Below are positions 10,390 to 22,666 of a stretch of 64,000 nucleotides of DNA, one piece after another (position 1 is the first letter of the stretch; every line of letters starts with the position of its first letter). A program made the translations under genes and the position numbers. Location of the stretch: assembly GCF_035046485.1 (NCBI RefSeq), contig NC_085137.1, positions 12,912,252-12,976,251 of the forward strand. The letters run 5' to 3'. The stretch is from Aedes albopictus (taxonomy: Eukaryota > Arthropoda > Insecta > Diptera > Culicidae). Below the pieces are notes generated by a model. The model was not told the origin of the DNA and searched no databases. It saw nothing but the letters and a program-made list of their open reading frames with translations.

Positions 10390-13300
10390 TTTGTTAAGGT
10401 ATATAAACGCAAGAGTACTTGGAAGACCTAAAGCATTCTTGGAAATCAAGACTCTACAGAACTGTCTTCCATGCACCTGTAGGACGTTACACAAGATCAG
10501 TAATGCAACAAAACTCCATTGATTACGCTTATTGATCTTAAGGCCTTTACTCGCGAAAGATTTTGGATTACCTAGAAAATATTTGAAAATCACTTCTCTA
10601 TAGAACCGTGCTCCATAAATCTGTATGATGTTACACCGTATAAGTAATGTAAAAGCAATTGATTAATTACACTAGTAGATTCAGGCCTTTACTTGCGGAA
10701 GATCTGGATGACCTAGAACACGTTAACGGAATCTTGCGCCAAGGACCTTTAGGATGTTTCACCGCATCAGTTATGTAACAACATTTCATTTTAATACTTG
10801 TAGACCGTACGGCTTTTACTTGCAGAAGTTCTAGGATGATCTAGATTGTTTTTGGATAGTAGATCTCTACAGAACCATGCTTCATAGACCTATAGGATGT
10901 TACATGGCATCAGTAATGCAACAATTACCGATCGAATTTGTTTATAGATCTTGAGGCCTTGACTCGTGGAAGTTCTTGGATGCACTAGATCATCTTTGAA
11001 AATAACTTCTCTACAGAACCATGCTCCATGGACCTGTAAGATGTTACACCATACTAAAAATGTAGAAAAAAATCCATCAATTACGCTTGTAGATATTAAA
11101 TTCTGCACTCGTGGAAATTCTGGATGACCTAGAATATCTTTGGAAAAAAGTTCTCTACAGAACCATGCTCCATGGACTTGTGGGATATTGTACCGCATCA
11201 GTAATATTACAATAATCTATTGATTATGCATGATTCTTATCTTAAGACCTTATCTCGCGGAAGTTCTTGGATGACCTAGAACATCTTTGCAAATGACATC
11301 TCCGTGTTCAATAAATCTGTATGACTTTACACCGTATCAGTAATGTAACAACAATTGATTGAATACGCTAGAAGATCTTCAGGCATATACTCGCGGAAGT
11401 TCTTGGAGGTCCTGAATATCTTGGAAAACTACGTCTCTACAGAACTATGCTCTGAAGACCTGTAAGATGTTACATCATATCAGTAGTGTAACTACAATCC
11501 ATCGATTACGCTTGTAGATCTTAAGGCCACTACTCGCGGAAGTTCTTGGTTTCCCTAGAATATCCTTGAAAATAACTTCTCTTCAGAACTATGCTCCATG
11601 GACCTGTAGGATGTTACACCGTATCAGTAATGTGACAAAAATCCATTTATTACGCTTGTAGGTCTTGAATTCTTTATTCGCGGAAATTCTTGGATGACCT
11701 AGAGCATATTTGGGAAATTTCTTTTCTACAGAACTATGCTCCATGGATCTGTAGGATGTTACACCCCATCAATAGTATAGCTAAAATTAATTGATTACGC
11801 TCGTAGATTTTCAGGCCTGAACTCTCGAAAGTTCTTAGAGGTCCTAGAATATCTTTAAAAACTACGTCTCTACAGAAATATGCTCTAAAGACCTGTATGA
11901 TGTTGCACCGTATCAGTAATGTAACTACAATCCATCCATTACGCTTCCAGATCTTAAGGCCTTTATTCGCGGAAGTTCTTGGATGCCCTAGAATATCCTT
12001 GAAAACAACATCTCTTCAGAACTATGCTCCATGGACCTGTAGGATGTAACGCCGTATCAGTAATGTAACTACAATCCATCGATTACACTTGTAGATTTTA
12101 AGGCCACTACTCGCGGAAGTTCTTGGATGCCCTAGAATATTCTTGAAAATTATTTCTCTTCAGAACTATGCTCCATGGACCTATAGGATTTAACACCGTA
12201 TCAATAATATAGAAACAATGAATTGATTACGCTCGTAGATTTTCAGGCCTAAACTCTCGGAAGTTCTAGGAGGTCCTAGAATATCTTTAAAACTACGTCT
12301 CTACAGACCTATGCTCTAAGGACCTTTAGGTTGTTGCACCGTATCAGTGATGTGACTACAATTCATCCATTACGCTTATAGATCTTAAGGCCTTTATTCG
12401 CGGAAGTTCTTGGATGCCCAAGAATATCTTTGAAAACAACATCTCTTCAGAACTATGCTCCATGGACCTGTAGGATGTTACACCGTATCAATAATATAGA
12501 AACAATTAATTGATTACGCTCGTAGATTTTCAGGCCTGTACTCTCGAAAGTTATTGGAGATCTTAGAATATCTTTGAAAACTACGTCTCTACAGAACTAT
12601 GCTGAAAGGACCTGAAGGATGTTGCACCGTATCAGTAATGTGACTACAATCCATCGATTACGCTTGTAGATCGTAAGACCTTTGTTCGCGGAAGTTCTTG
12701 GATGTCTTAAAATATCCTTAAAATATCTTCTCTTCAGAACAATCCTTCATGGACCTGCACGATGTTACACTGCATCAGTAATATAGCAACAATTAATTGA
12801 TTACGCTCGTAGATTTTCAGGCCTGTACTCTCGGAAGTTCTTGGAGGTCCTACAATATCTTTGAAAACTACGTCTCTACAGAACTGTGATCTAAAGACCT
12901 GTATGATGTTGCACCGTATCAGTAATGTAACTACAATCCATCCATTACGCTTCCAGATCTTAAGGCCTTTATTCGCGGAAGTTCTTGGATGCCCTAGAAT
13001 ATCCTTGAAAACAACATCTCTTCAGAACTATGCTCCATGGACCTGTAGGATGTAACGCCGTATCAGTAATGTAACTACAATCCATCGATTACACTTGTAG
13101 ATTTTAAGGCCACTACTCGCGGAAGTTCTTGGATGCCCTAGAATATTCTTGAAAATTATTTCTCTTCAGAACTATGCTCCATGGACCTATAGGATTTAAC
13201 ACCGTATCAATAATATAGAAACAATGAATTGATTACGCTCGTAGATTTTCAGGCCTAAACTCTCGGAAGTTCTAGGAGGTCCTAGAATATCTTTAAAACT

Positions 13301-14075
13301 ACGTCTCTACAGACCTATGCTCTAAGGACCTTTAGGTTGTTGCACCGTATCAGTGATGTGACTACAATTCATCCATTACGCTTATAGATCTTAAGGCCTT
13401 TATTCGCGGAAGTTCTTGGATGCCCAAGAATATCTTTGAAAACAACATCTCTTCAGAACTATGCTCCATGGACCTGTAGGATGTTACACCGTATCAATAA
13501 TATAGAAACAATTAATTGATTACGCTCGTAGATTTTCAGGCCTGTACTCTCGAAAGTTATTGGAGATCTTAGAATATCTTTGAAAACTACGTCTCTACAG
13601 AACTATGCTGAAAGGACCTGAAGGATGTTGCACCGTATCAGTAATGTGACTACAATCCATCGATTACGCTTGTAGATCGTAAGACCTTTGTTCGCGGAAG
13701 TTCTTGGATGTCTTAAAATATCCTTAAAATATCTTCTCTTCAGAACAATCCTTCATGGACCTGCACGATGTTACACTGCATCAGTAATATAGCAACAATT
13801 AATTGATTACGCTCGTAGATTTTCAGGCCTGTACTCTCGGAAGTTCTTGGAGGTCCTACAATATCTTTGAAAACTACGTCTCTACAGAACTGTGATCTAA
13901 AGACCTGTATGATGTTGCACCGTATCAGTAATGTGACTACAATCCATCGATTACGCTTGTAGATCTTAAGGCCTTTATTCGCGGAAGTTCTTGGATGCCC
14001 TAGAATATCCTTGAAAATTACTTATCTTCAGAACTATGCTCCATGGACCTGTAGGACGCTGAACCATACTCCAGA
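10390..14075 (+). repeat. ~144-bp satellite array, right arm
   Basis: About 25 monomers containing ACTCGCGGAAGTTCTTGG, then a block like CTATGCTCCATGGACCTG, then ATGTTACACCGTATCAGTAA. From about 11800 onward two monomer types alternate (TTCGCGG versus CTCTCGG starts), so the array is partly dimeric. Divergence is higher at the left edge than in the duplicated block. Confidence 0.9.
11887..13898 (+). repeat. 1006-bp higher-order tandem duplication (seven monomers)
   Basis: Copy 1 (~11887-12892) and copy 2 (~12893-13898) read as practically identical by eye, each holding seven satellite monomers. A third copy begins at 13899 but diverges within about 40 bp. The duplication is either very recent or an assembly artefact. 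Confidence 0.9.
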
Positions 14076-14079
14076 AATC

Positions 14080-14300
14080 ACCTTTAGGAAACTCCCCATT
14101 TAACCCCTCCTAGCCCCCCATATATTAACCCCCTCCCCTCCCCTTCAAGAAACAGACCCCCCCACACATCCCTATCCTGCAGACCTCTTACATCATCATC
14201 CGCCTTCACCTCATACCACTTTTCAACTCCCTTGCAACCCTTTCCCATAAATCCCATTTCTTCTTTAGTAAGAGTTCCCTTCTAGACACTTAGCGCGAGA
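14080..14300. other. C-rich tract mirroring the left G-rich tract
   Basis: Runs of CCCC and CCTCCC fill this stretch; the matching G-rich stretch is at about 8818-8900. Both lie between satellite and subterminal repeats. Confidence 0.7.
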
Positions 14301-14307
14301 AAGTTGA

Positions 14308-14398
14308 AAAACCGTGTTAATTCGCGAATCCGTGTAAAAAAAAACCGTGTTAATTCGCGAAACCGTGTAAAAAAGCCGTGTAAAAAAATACCTTAGTG
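14308..14398 (-). repeat. subterminal CCGTGTAAAA repeats, right end
   Basis: Inverse of the 8558-8760 block; terminates in CCTTAGTG followed by TA. Confidence 0.85.
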
Positions 14399-14439
14399 TA
14401 TTAAAAAATACTCCAAGAATTGCTTGAAAAATTTGTTAA

Positions 14440-16390
14440 AAAACCTTTAGGGATCCTAGTATTCCTTCAACAGTTATTGCAGACATTGATTTCTTCATTT
14501 TTTTTATCCAGAAATATTCCTACAAAAATTCTTCCAGGTATTCGCTAAGAAAGCTCTCCTGAGATTCCATAAAGAGTTCCTCATGGGGTTGCTTCCCGGA
14601 TTCCTCATCGGGTTTCTTCAGAAATTACTTCAAGAGTTCTTCCAGGGATTCACCGGAAATTTCTTCTGTTATTCTTTCAAAAACGAATTACGGGATTATT
14701 TTAAAAAATCCTGCAAGAACTCTTGTTGGGATTCCTTCATAAACTCCCCCAGGAATTAATCCAGGATTTAAGAATTTCCTCAGGAATTTCAGTGGTTTCT
14801 TCAGTATTTCCCTGAGAATTCTTCAGAAACTCCTCCTGGAATTCCCTCAGAAATCGAACTTTGCATTTCATCAGGAATAAATCTTGAGATTCCTCCAGGA
14901 TTTCCTCAAGGAATTCCTTCGGAAATTCCTCCCGGATTTTTTTTCAAGAATTATTCCAGGTATTCCTCTAGAATTTCATTCAGACATTTCTCCAGGGACT
15001 CCTGCAAGAGTTCTACCAAGAATTTCTTCAGGAATTACCCCAGGTATTTCCTCAAGAATTCCTCCGGGAATTTATTCAAGAATGGATCCAGGATTTTCTT
15101 TTGTATTAATGTGTATTTTAACTTAAACGCTAATTCTACTCTACACTTAATGGATCCAGGAATTCTTCCATGAATTATTCCGAAATTTCTTCCAGGGTTT
15201 CCTCCAAGAATTAATCCAGGTACTTCTTCTCTAGGGTTTCCTCTACACATTGCTCCAGGATTTATTTCATGGTTCCCTCCAGAACTTCCACCGATGATTC
15301 CTGCAGTAATTTCTTCAGAAAATCCTTCTGGGATTCCTCCTGAAATTCCTCAAGAAATTCATCTGGAAATTTCTCCTGAACCAGAAATTCCTTTCTAAAT
15401 TCCTCTAAAAATTGCTCCAGGAATTTCTTCAGAAATTTCACCATGGATTCCTTCCAGAATTCCTCTAGAGATTCTTCCAGGAATTCATTCAGGGATTCCT
15501 CAATGTATTCATTTAGGGATTCCTCCTGGAGTTCTTTCATGAATAGTTCCACGGGATTTCCCCAAGATTTCCTATAGAGATTTGTCCAGGAATTCCTCCT
15601 GAGGTTCCTCCAGAAATTGTTTCAGGGATTCCTCCAGGTTACTTTCAAAGAATTACCCCAGGGATTATTCCAAGTAATTCTCTAGAAATTCCTCTAAGGA
15701 TGCCTCCAGGAATCATCCTCATGAGGTTTCTTAAGAATTACTCCAAGAATCTCTTCATAAAGTGCTCCAGGAATTGATCCAGGAACTCCCATAGGAATTC
15801 CTTCAGAAATAACTACCGCAATTCCTACTGGAATTCCTCCAAAAATTCCTCTGGGAATTCCTCTAGAAATTTCTCTTGGAATTTCTTCAGAAATTTCTCT
15901 TGGAACTTCTTCAGAAATTCCTCCAGTTATTGCTTCCAGAATTTCTCTCGAGATTCCTCCAGGAATTCATACAAGAATTCCTTCATGAATTCTTTCAGGG
16001 ATAGTTCCACGGAATTTCCCCAAAAAAACCTTTACAAATTTATCCAGGAATCCTTCCTGGGACTCCGCAAGGAATTTGTCCAGAACTTTCCAGGCATTCC
16101 TCCTGAGGTTCCTCCAGAAATTGCTTCAGGGATTCCTCCAGGGATTTTTCCAAGAGTTTTTCCAGGGATTCTTCCAATAATTTCTCTAGAAATTTTTCTA
16201 AGGACTCCTCTAGGAATTTTTCAAGAGGTTTCTCCAGAAATTTCTCCTGGGAGTTTCTCCATGGACTCATCCCGGGATTTCTCTAGGAGTTCATCTAGAG
16301 ATTGCTGCGGGAGTTCTTCTAGAGGTCCCTCCCAGAATTCTTCTAAAACCTCCACCAGGAATTTATCCAGAGACTACTCCAGGCATTAGT
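14440..16390. repeat. degenerate GGAATTCC/CTCCAGG array
   Basis: Nearly 2 kb of the same diverged ~12/24-bp repeat as 4540-5690. Several accidental open frames occur on both strands. A short unrelated piece interrupts it near 15095-15150. Confidence 0.85.
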
Positions 16391-17540
16391 ACAGGATAGA
16401 GGATCTTGCCCGGGATTTCCCGGGATCTAAAAAATCCCGAATCCCGAGATATGTTTTTTCGAAAATCCCGGGATTTTCCGAAAATTAAAAAAAAAAAGAA
16501 TATTGTTTTCTACTAAAATATAACTGTTCTCTCTAAATCTTTTTACCCATATTTCCATTTTTTTTTATTAGATTCTATACTATCTAGACCTACTAGATAG
16601 TACTACACTACTAGATGGCCATATTTTCAAAGGTCTTTTCGGCAAAATATCAGAATGTGAATTCTGAAGATTTATTCAGTCTATTTTTAAGTTGTTTTGG
16701 TAATATCCCTATAACTTATGACCCTTTTTGCAATATTTTTAGTAGCAAAGCTATTACTGACATATTTCTTCAGAAAACTTGATGCTAAATGAAGCTAGAT
16801 TCCTGATTCAGAAGTATTACATATATTTTTCAGATGTTCCAGGAGAAATACCTTAATCTATATATGGTTCAGGATATGGGCGGTGAAGCATTTTCTACAG
16901 AATTACGGCGACAAGTGGCCCAAATAATTCTTGGTGGTATCTTTGAAGGCTTATAAGTCAAGAAAGCTGGTAAAAAGTTTCTAGAGGACTATATTACGTA
17001 ATTTCTGAAATATGCCGTGAAGTTATTTTTGATGGAATTATTTAAGAAAAGGGGATTCAATAGTCTGGGTATGAGTCCATAAAGAAATTTCAAGTGAACA
17101 TTTTGACAAAAATCCTAGATTTTATACAGATCAAAATATCATCGTGTTAACCATACCGTATGCGATTGTAAAAATGTTTTTTTTGCTAAGAAAGTTTCTA
17201 TTTATAATTGTAAAAAACCTGATATGCTGCATATGTAGATCTGCTGAAACTTTCCTGGAACATCCCTGAGCCTTATACACCACTTAATCATAGCCTCATA
17301 TTCTCTTGAACACTTTGTGATAGTCTCCTTGATCCTTCGCTTCGTCTAACCATTTTTAAAACTCTTAAATATCATCTGAAATTTTCTTTGAAGCCAGTAT
17401 GCACTGCCCTACCCCACACTCTAGAACCATCCATTGCCTCCCTCACCACTATGCCTCAGAACCATCCCTTACTTCACTACCCCTCCCTCTCTCCCTTTTC
17501 AGATTTCACTAATTTTGTTTTCATGAATTGACATGGTTTA
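16391..17540. other. unassigned; CCCGGGAT-rich patch then AT-rich DNA
   Basis: 16405-16480 is a patch of degenerate CCCGGGATT/AATCCCGGG palindromes. The rest has no gene signal. A C-rich stretch at about 17395-17510 resembles the C-rich tract inside the 8558 element, so 16600-17593 may be a decayed relative of it. Confidence 0.4.
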
Positions 17541-17593
17541 TCACATGTTTTTTTTACTCGGTACGTGTCCCCGTGTTAAAAAAGACCTTAGTG
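17541..17593 (-). mobile_element. stray terminus of the CACTAAGG TA-element family
   Basis: Read on the minus strand this matches the left end at 8558 (CACTAAGGTC, T-run, ACACGGGG, ACGT) better than the 14398 end does. TA follows at 17594-17595. No matching left end is visible nearby. Confidence 0.7.
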
Positions 17594-17595
17594 TA

Positions 17596-18840
17596 CTGGT
17601 TTATGACTGTTCCATGTTCACCAGAGCCATCTGCCGGAGGGAACATGCACAAAACTACGTGATGTTGGACAGTCCCAGGCCTTCTCAACAACTTTGCTGG
17701 AGACACTAGCTTTCCAACTTTACTCATTTCGCCACGATTTTCGAAAAAGTTGCTGATCTAGACTAGTAGAATAGACTGCTGGGGGCCATTTGATTAAAAA
17801 AATCGCTGGGCGTAAATGGGTTAGTTAAAAAAATAAATCTAAAGATCAAGGAATAGTAAAGACCAGTCAACGAACTCATATCCGACGCTTCCGATCATTA
17901 ATATTCGTCCTTTTCTTTCGAAACTCTTGGATTACTTTTATGTACACTTCCAACCCTGTAATCTTCAACAATAAAACTTAAATTTCAATATCACTGAGCG
18001 AATTGAGGGCCGAATGAGATGCTCTTCTTTGGTGTACGGCATAATGGAGTCCCATAAAAAGTCATAAAAGGCAGAATCCAAAGGAAAACAACATCAAACC
18101 AGAACTAAATGAAACTGCAACCGGAGCAGCAGCAGCAGCAGCAATCAGCCTCGGCAACGATTTTCATCCTACTCTCAGCTTAGTCCGTCCCGTCGAACGA
18201 CGGCGATGATGATGATGACGATGCCAGAACCCACCAGATTGTGAGGAGCTACAGGAATGGATGGCTTTTTTCAGCCTCTCATTGGACCAAGGACCAGGAT
18301 CCGACCGTGCCACGGCTCGAGTGGAGCGAATCTGACGCGATATTTTCGCGCACAAGCACACGGCTCACCACACAGAGAATGAAAAAGTAATTCTGTATAT
18401 TATTGAATTCGACATATTAATGTGATAACAAAAATTTATACCATTTGAAACATAACGAGAAAAAGAGGGTGAAAGGAGATGGACGGCAGCGATCGACGAG
18501 TCCGACGTCCGAGAGTTGAGTGAAAAACGCTGGACGTTGGACGGTTCGCTCGCTCGCTCGCTGCTGCTGTAGATGGCGGGTGACATGGAGAGGCACGGAG
18601 TGGACACGTAGCGTAGATATCTCTGCCTGTTTGGACCAACTGACTGACTGACTGACCGAGGCCCTTTGCGGGACCTCTCGGCGGTGGATGACACGGATGC
18701 GACGGCAGACGTGACGAAGGAAGCAAATCTGCTCCACGTACTTACAGGGGAGATGGGCGTAAAATGAACCATTGGACTATGTTGGATAATATCAACAATC
18801 GAGCCCTACACTTTTTACATAGTAATACGTTCAGTAGCTA
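17596..18840. other. probably unique host DNA, no callable gene
   Basis: 17600-18000 has nothing recognisable. 18000-18770 is GC-richer with CAG (18126-18145), GATGATGATG (18204-18218), CTCGCTCG and GACTGACTGACT runs, the kind of sequence seen in insect 5' leaders or regulatory introns. Overlapping open frames on the minus strand are low-complexity and mutually exclusive. Confidence 0.4.
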
Positions 18841-18844
18841 CGAG

Positions 18845-19460
18845 ATGAGCTTGGTGGTCTAGTTGCTACCAGGCTTGATAATCCTCCTCGAAATCAAAAG
18901 AGTTTTGCAACATGCTCTAGAGCGGTGTTTTGCTTTTGCCTCGTCGCGAGGGAGCGAACAAACCCCAAACAGAGAGGCAGTAAAAACTGAGCGAGGAAGA
19001 GGGGAATGAAAAAAGAGCCGATGATTATTTTTGGTTTTTGAGTGCGATGTTCGCCTCGAGAGTCTGTCTTTGTATGGGAGTGGAACTCGCGAGAGCTTTT
19101 TGAGTGTGAGTGGACGTGAGAAACACAACAAGCAATTATGAGTGTTGGACGAACTCCTCGCTGCCCTGCAAGCTCGCGCTCGGTGCTGTTGAGGATTTGC
19201 GTTGTGATTTCTGAGTTTTATTTTCACTCCTCAGAAAATCGCCAAAATCGCTTCCTCATTTTCTCGCGAGGGAGTTTCTGTCAAGCCTGGTTGCTACCGC
19301 TTCTGATTCATATACAGAAGGTCCAGGATTCAATCCCTGGCCCTTCCATTTCCTTCTGCTTTGTATCTTTCTATCCACTTTCTCTATACTCTCATCTCTA
19401 TACATACAACTCGTGTATATTCATATGTTTATAGCCATCGTTAAAACAATAAACGGTTGA
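18845..19460 (+). mobile_element. tRNA-derived SINE split by a hAT-type MITE
   Basis: The head is cut in two: GAGCTTGGTGGTCTAGTTGC at 18845-18869 (A box) continues at 19290 with GCTACCGCTTCTG and a B box GGATTCAATCCC near 19326-19337. The two halves join cleanly once the 420-bp insert and one target copy are removed. The 3' limit is uncertain. Confidence 0.65.
18870..19289. mobile_element. 420-bp hAT-type MITE, 8-bp target duplication
   Basis: Ends are CAGGCTTGA and TCAAGCCTG, flanked by GTTGCTAC at 18862-18869 and 19290-19297. CAG-type ends with an exact 8-bp duplication are the hAT signature. No transposase. It interrupts a SINE. Confidence 0.88.
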
Positions 19461-20104
19461 ATAACCGTTTGCCTTCCTTCCAACTTTCACAGCACAGTGT
19501 CAATCTATCAGATAAAGCCTACAAGTTATACAATCAAGCGAACTGTGCCGCATTAGCTTCATAGTAATAATCGCACTAATCTACATATATCATTTTACGC
19601 CAGGTATCCACGCACCATTCTGTGAACCCTCCCATATCCACCCAACACTCCGATATCCGCATGAGTTTGTGCAGACGCAGAGGTATTTTCGGTCTGATGT
19701 GGATACAAACGATTGCAATCATCACTTCCTTCCCCTTCCCCACATTGACCAGCGACGTGGCAGGCGCTACTGTCGCCTAAACATAAAAGATCACCAATGC
19801 TCAGGGCTGCAAAACGGTGAGCCGATAAGGAGAGCGTCCAACATAGCTCTGGTCCTCACAAGTTCCTACCTCATGCTTCCACGGGTCAAGCGATGACAAA
19901 GACCGCCAGCTAAGAGTTGTGTGCTTAGCTGGTAGTGCAGCCTGGGCAGTGTTGTCCTTCTGACCACCTAGATTGAGGAGGTATGTTCCGAGCGTCTGTT
20001 CACCAAGGAAGTGCGGCTCGAACAGCGTCTGTTCTGACATCCAGCGACTTAGTAAGAAATGATGCATCACGCCCAGCTAGATCCAAGGAGGTCGTCCCAG
20101 TGTT

Positions 20105-20315
20105 GGTTGGGACGTTAAACAGAACTGGCACGATGTCAGCGCACGAGAGAAACTGGCCACAGCAGTGCATAATCCAAATGGAAGGACGTTGAACACGTAT
20201 GATTTTGTTTCGAACAAGAATCCCGTGAACTTCCGGTGACCTGGCTTGATTGTTATTTGCCAATATGAACTGGTAAGGTCTATTAGGGAAAACATGAGCG
20301 TGTCGTTGAGCTTCT
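20105..20315 (-). pseudogene. Gypsy-type LTR retrotransposon RT fragment
   Basis: Translated on the minus strand, about 65 residues read like a Gypsy reverse transcriptase around motif A and beyond: SLIDLTSSYWQITIKPGHRK then SYVFNVLPFGL and ASFSRAL. This is distinct from the non-LTR polymerase motifs elsewhere. It has no LTRs or flanking pol domains and lies antisense within the leader of the LINE, so it may be an insertion remnant or a captured piece. Confidence 0.7.
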
Positions 20316-20399
20316 GGACTGATGTCCCTCCGGCGAGAAAGGAGTGTGGGCGTAGGCCCAATAAGCCACCCGTAAAAATCCCCATTGCGAATACCATAG

Positions 20400-21910
20400 G
20401 AGAAAATACGACTCGATACAATCGGCAAAGACCCACGCGACGAAATAAGGACTACAATTGGAAACTTGGAACATGGAATTGCAAGTCACTTGGTTTCGCA
20501 GGATGTGACAGGAAAATCTACGACGAACTACATCCCCGCAACTTCGACATCGTGGCGTTGCAGGAACTTTGTTGGACTGAACAGAAAGTGTGGAAAAGCG
20601 GGCATCGAGCGGCTACCTTCTACCAAAGCTGTGGCACCACCAATGAACTGGGAACAGGATTTATAGTGTTGGGCAAGATGCGACAACGTGTGATCGGGTG
20701 GCAGCCGATCAACGCAAGGATGTGCATGTTGAGAGTTAAGGGCCGTTTCTCCAACTACAGCATCATCAACGTCCACTGCCCACACGAAGAGAGACCCGAT
20801 GACGAGAATGAAGCGTTCTACGTGCAGTTAGAGCAAACATACGATGGTTGCTCGCCGCGTGACGTGAAAATCGTTGTCGGCGACATGAACGCGCAGGTAG
20901 GAAGGGAGGAAATGTACAGACCGGTAATCGGGCGAAACAGCCTGCACGCCGTATCGAATGATAACGGCCAGCAATGCGTAAACTTTGCAGCCTTCCGTGG
21001 TATGGTAGTCCGAAGCACCTTCTTCCCCCGCAAAGATATCCACAAAGCCACCTGGAGATCCCCCGACCATCAAACAGAAAACCAAATCGACCACGTTCTA
21101 ATCGACAGTGAGTTCTTCTCGGATATAACCAATGTCCGCACATACCGCAGTGCGAATATAGATTCGGATCACTACTTAGTCGCTGTATGCATGCGCTCAA
21201 AACTTTCGACGGTTATCACCACGCGTCGAAGTCGAACGCTGCGGCTCAACATCGAGCAACTTCGTAACGTAGAAGTGGCTCAAGACTACGCGCAGCAGTT
21301 AGCAGTGGCCCTACCGACAGAAGAGCAGCTTGGCGCAGCTACACTTGAAGATGACTGGAGGGACATCCGATCCGCCATAGGTAGTACCTCGGCTACAGCA
21401 CTAGGCTTCGCGACTCCGAATCACAGAAACGACTAGTACGACGGCGAATAAGAACAGTTGAAAAACGAGAAGAATGCAGCATGGGCAGGAATGCTGCAAC
21501 ATCGTACGAGAGCGAATGAGGCACGTTACAAACAGGCACGGAACAGGCAGAACTCAGTCTTCCGGATGAAGAAGCGCCAGCAGGAAGAACGAGATCACGA
21601 AGCGATGGAAGAGCTGTACCGCGCTAAGGACACACGAAAGTTCTACGAGAAGCTGAACCGCTCGCGCAGAGGCTTTGTGCCACAAGCTGACATGTGCCGA
21701 GATAATCACGGGAATATTCTCACGAGCGAGCGTGAGGTGGTCGAGAGGTGGCGGCAGCATTACGATGAGCACCTCAATGGCGACGTTGCAAGTACCGAAG
21801 GTGGCGTGGTAACAGATCTAGGAGTATGTGCACAGGACGAAAGACTTCCGGCCCCTGACCTTCAAGAGATTGATGAGGAGGTTGGCCAGTTGAAAAACAA
21901 CAAAGCCGCT
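20400..21910 (+). pseudogene. RTE-like LINE endonuclease and linker, disabled
   Basis: This is the apurinic-like endonuclease that nicks target DNA. Visible catalytic landmarks are LGTWNCKS (~20465), ALQELCW (~20555), GDMNAQVG (~20880), IDHVLID (~21087) and SDHYLVAV (~21165). At 21435 a TAG replaces a Trp codon (compare NKWFDEEC in the copy at 35660), and a TAA follows eight codons later. The linker then reads on to LKNNKAA, where the LTR element cuts the frame at 21910. Residues upstream of about 20400 come from sequence antisense to Gypsy, so the true start is unclear. Confidence 0.8.
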
Positions 21911-22001
21911 TGTACTAGGCTGTAATATAAGTAGGTTGTAAAATATGTCAGAATAAAGGACTTGATAGTCGCAACTGGACGTGTTTCATTGAATCCCTAC
22001 A
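21911..22001 (+). repeat. left LTR, 91 bp
   Basis: Differs from the right LTR at about two positions by eye (for example GGCTG versus GACTG near its start). Confidence 0.9.
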
Positions 22002-22102
22002 ATTTCAGAAGTGGGATTACAACCTTCGTTCTTTTCAAGATGTTCCAAATTTCGAGTTATCCGCCAAGAGAACTGTTACTCACACGTGAAGACAAACAAG
22101 TA

Positions 22103-22666
22103 CACCAAAACCTCCATTTAGGTAATGAGTCGGGACTGCCTAAATAGAATTTTTACCTAAATGGATTCATTACCTAAATGGATTCAGTCTATTACCTAAA
22201 TGGAGTACAAGGTTGAAAGTAAGTTCAAGAAGGGAGATTGACTAGGAGATTTAAAGGGGGCCATGCGGAGTTTCAGAAGACTTTCAAGGGAGTCTCAGAA
22301 AAGGAGGGGCTTTAGGGGCATTTTCGGGGGTTTTGGAGGGTCTCAGGTCAGACTTGTCATTCAAATGACTAGATGGGCACGAAACACGAAAAACTCTGCA
22401 AAATTCCGCCAGACTGAAAAATTGTTGAATGTCGGGTCAATTTTTATCGTATGTTGGGCCACTGTTGGACCAACATCGAACAACTGTTGGGTCTATATTG
22501 GGTTTGCCGGCCAAAATGAAAACAGGTCAATGATAGGTTGATGTCGGGTTTGACGTCATCAATGATGACCAATGGCAATCAAATTCCATTTAGGTAACGT
22601 TACCTAAATGGAGGGACCTAAATAGATTTTACCTAAATGGATCCTACCTAAATGGAGGTTTGAGTG
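22103..22666. mobile_element. 564-bp MITE with CCATTTAGGTA repeats, TA duplication
   Basis: Ends are CACCAAAACCTCCATTTAGG and its near inverse; TA lies outside at 22101-22102 and 22667-22668. Inside each end are several copies of TACCTAAATGGA in both orientations, forming subterminal repeats. It lies inside the LTR element. Confidence 0.87.

Larger units (their letters stand above)
8558..14398. mobile_element. 5.8-kb mirror-structured TA-flanked element carrying satellite arrays
   Basis: The left end starts CACTAAGGTCTTTTTTTACA and the right end is its inverse (…ATACCTTAGTG). TA lies just outside both ends (8556-8557 and 14399-14400), which suggests Tc1/mariner-type integration. Moving inward both sides show the same order: CCGTGTAAAA/TTAATTCGCG subterminal repeats, a G-rich (left) or C-rich (right) tract, then a ~144-bp satellite in opposite orientations (left ~8990-9930, right ~10390-14075). 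The centre (9930-10390) is unrelated and unassigned. No transposase frame is visible, so it would be non-autonomous. An alternative is that the two ends belong to separate copies brought together by satellite growth. Confidence 0.7.

Noticed and set aside
18365..18772. Three overlapping minus-strand frames (96-135 residues)
   Set aside because: Mutually overlapping, Ser/Arg low-complexity, no shared motif with any known family and no splice or start context.
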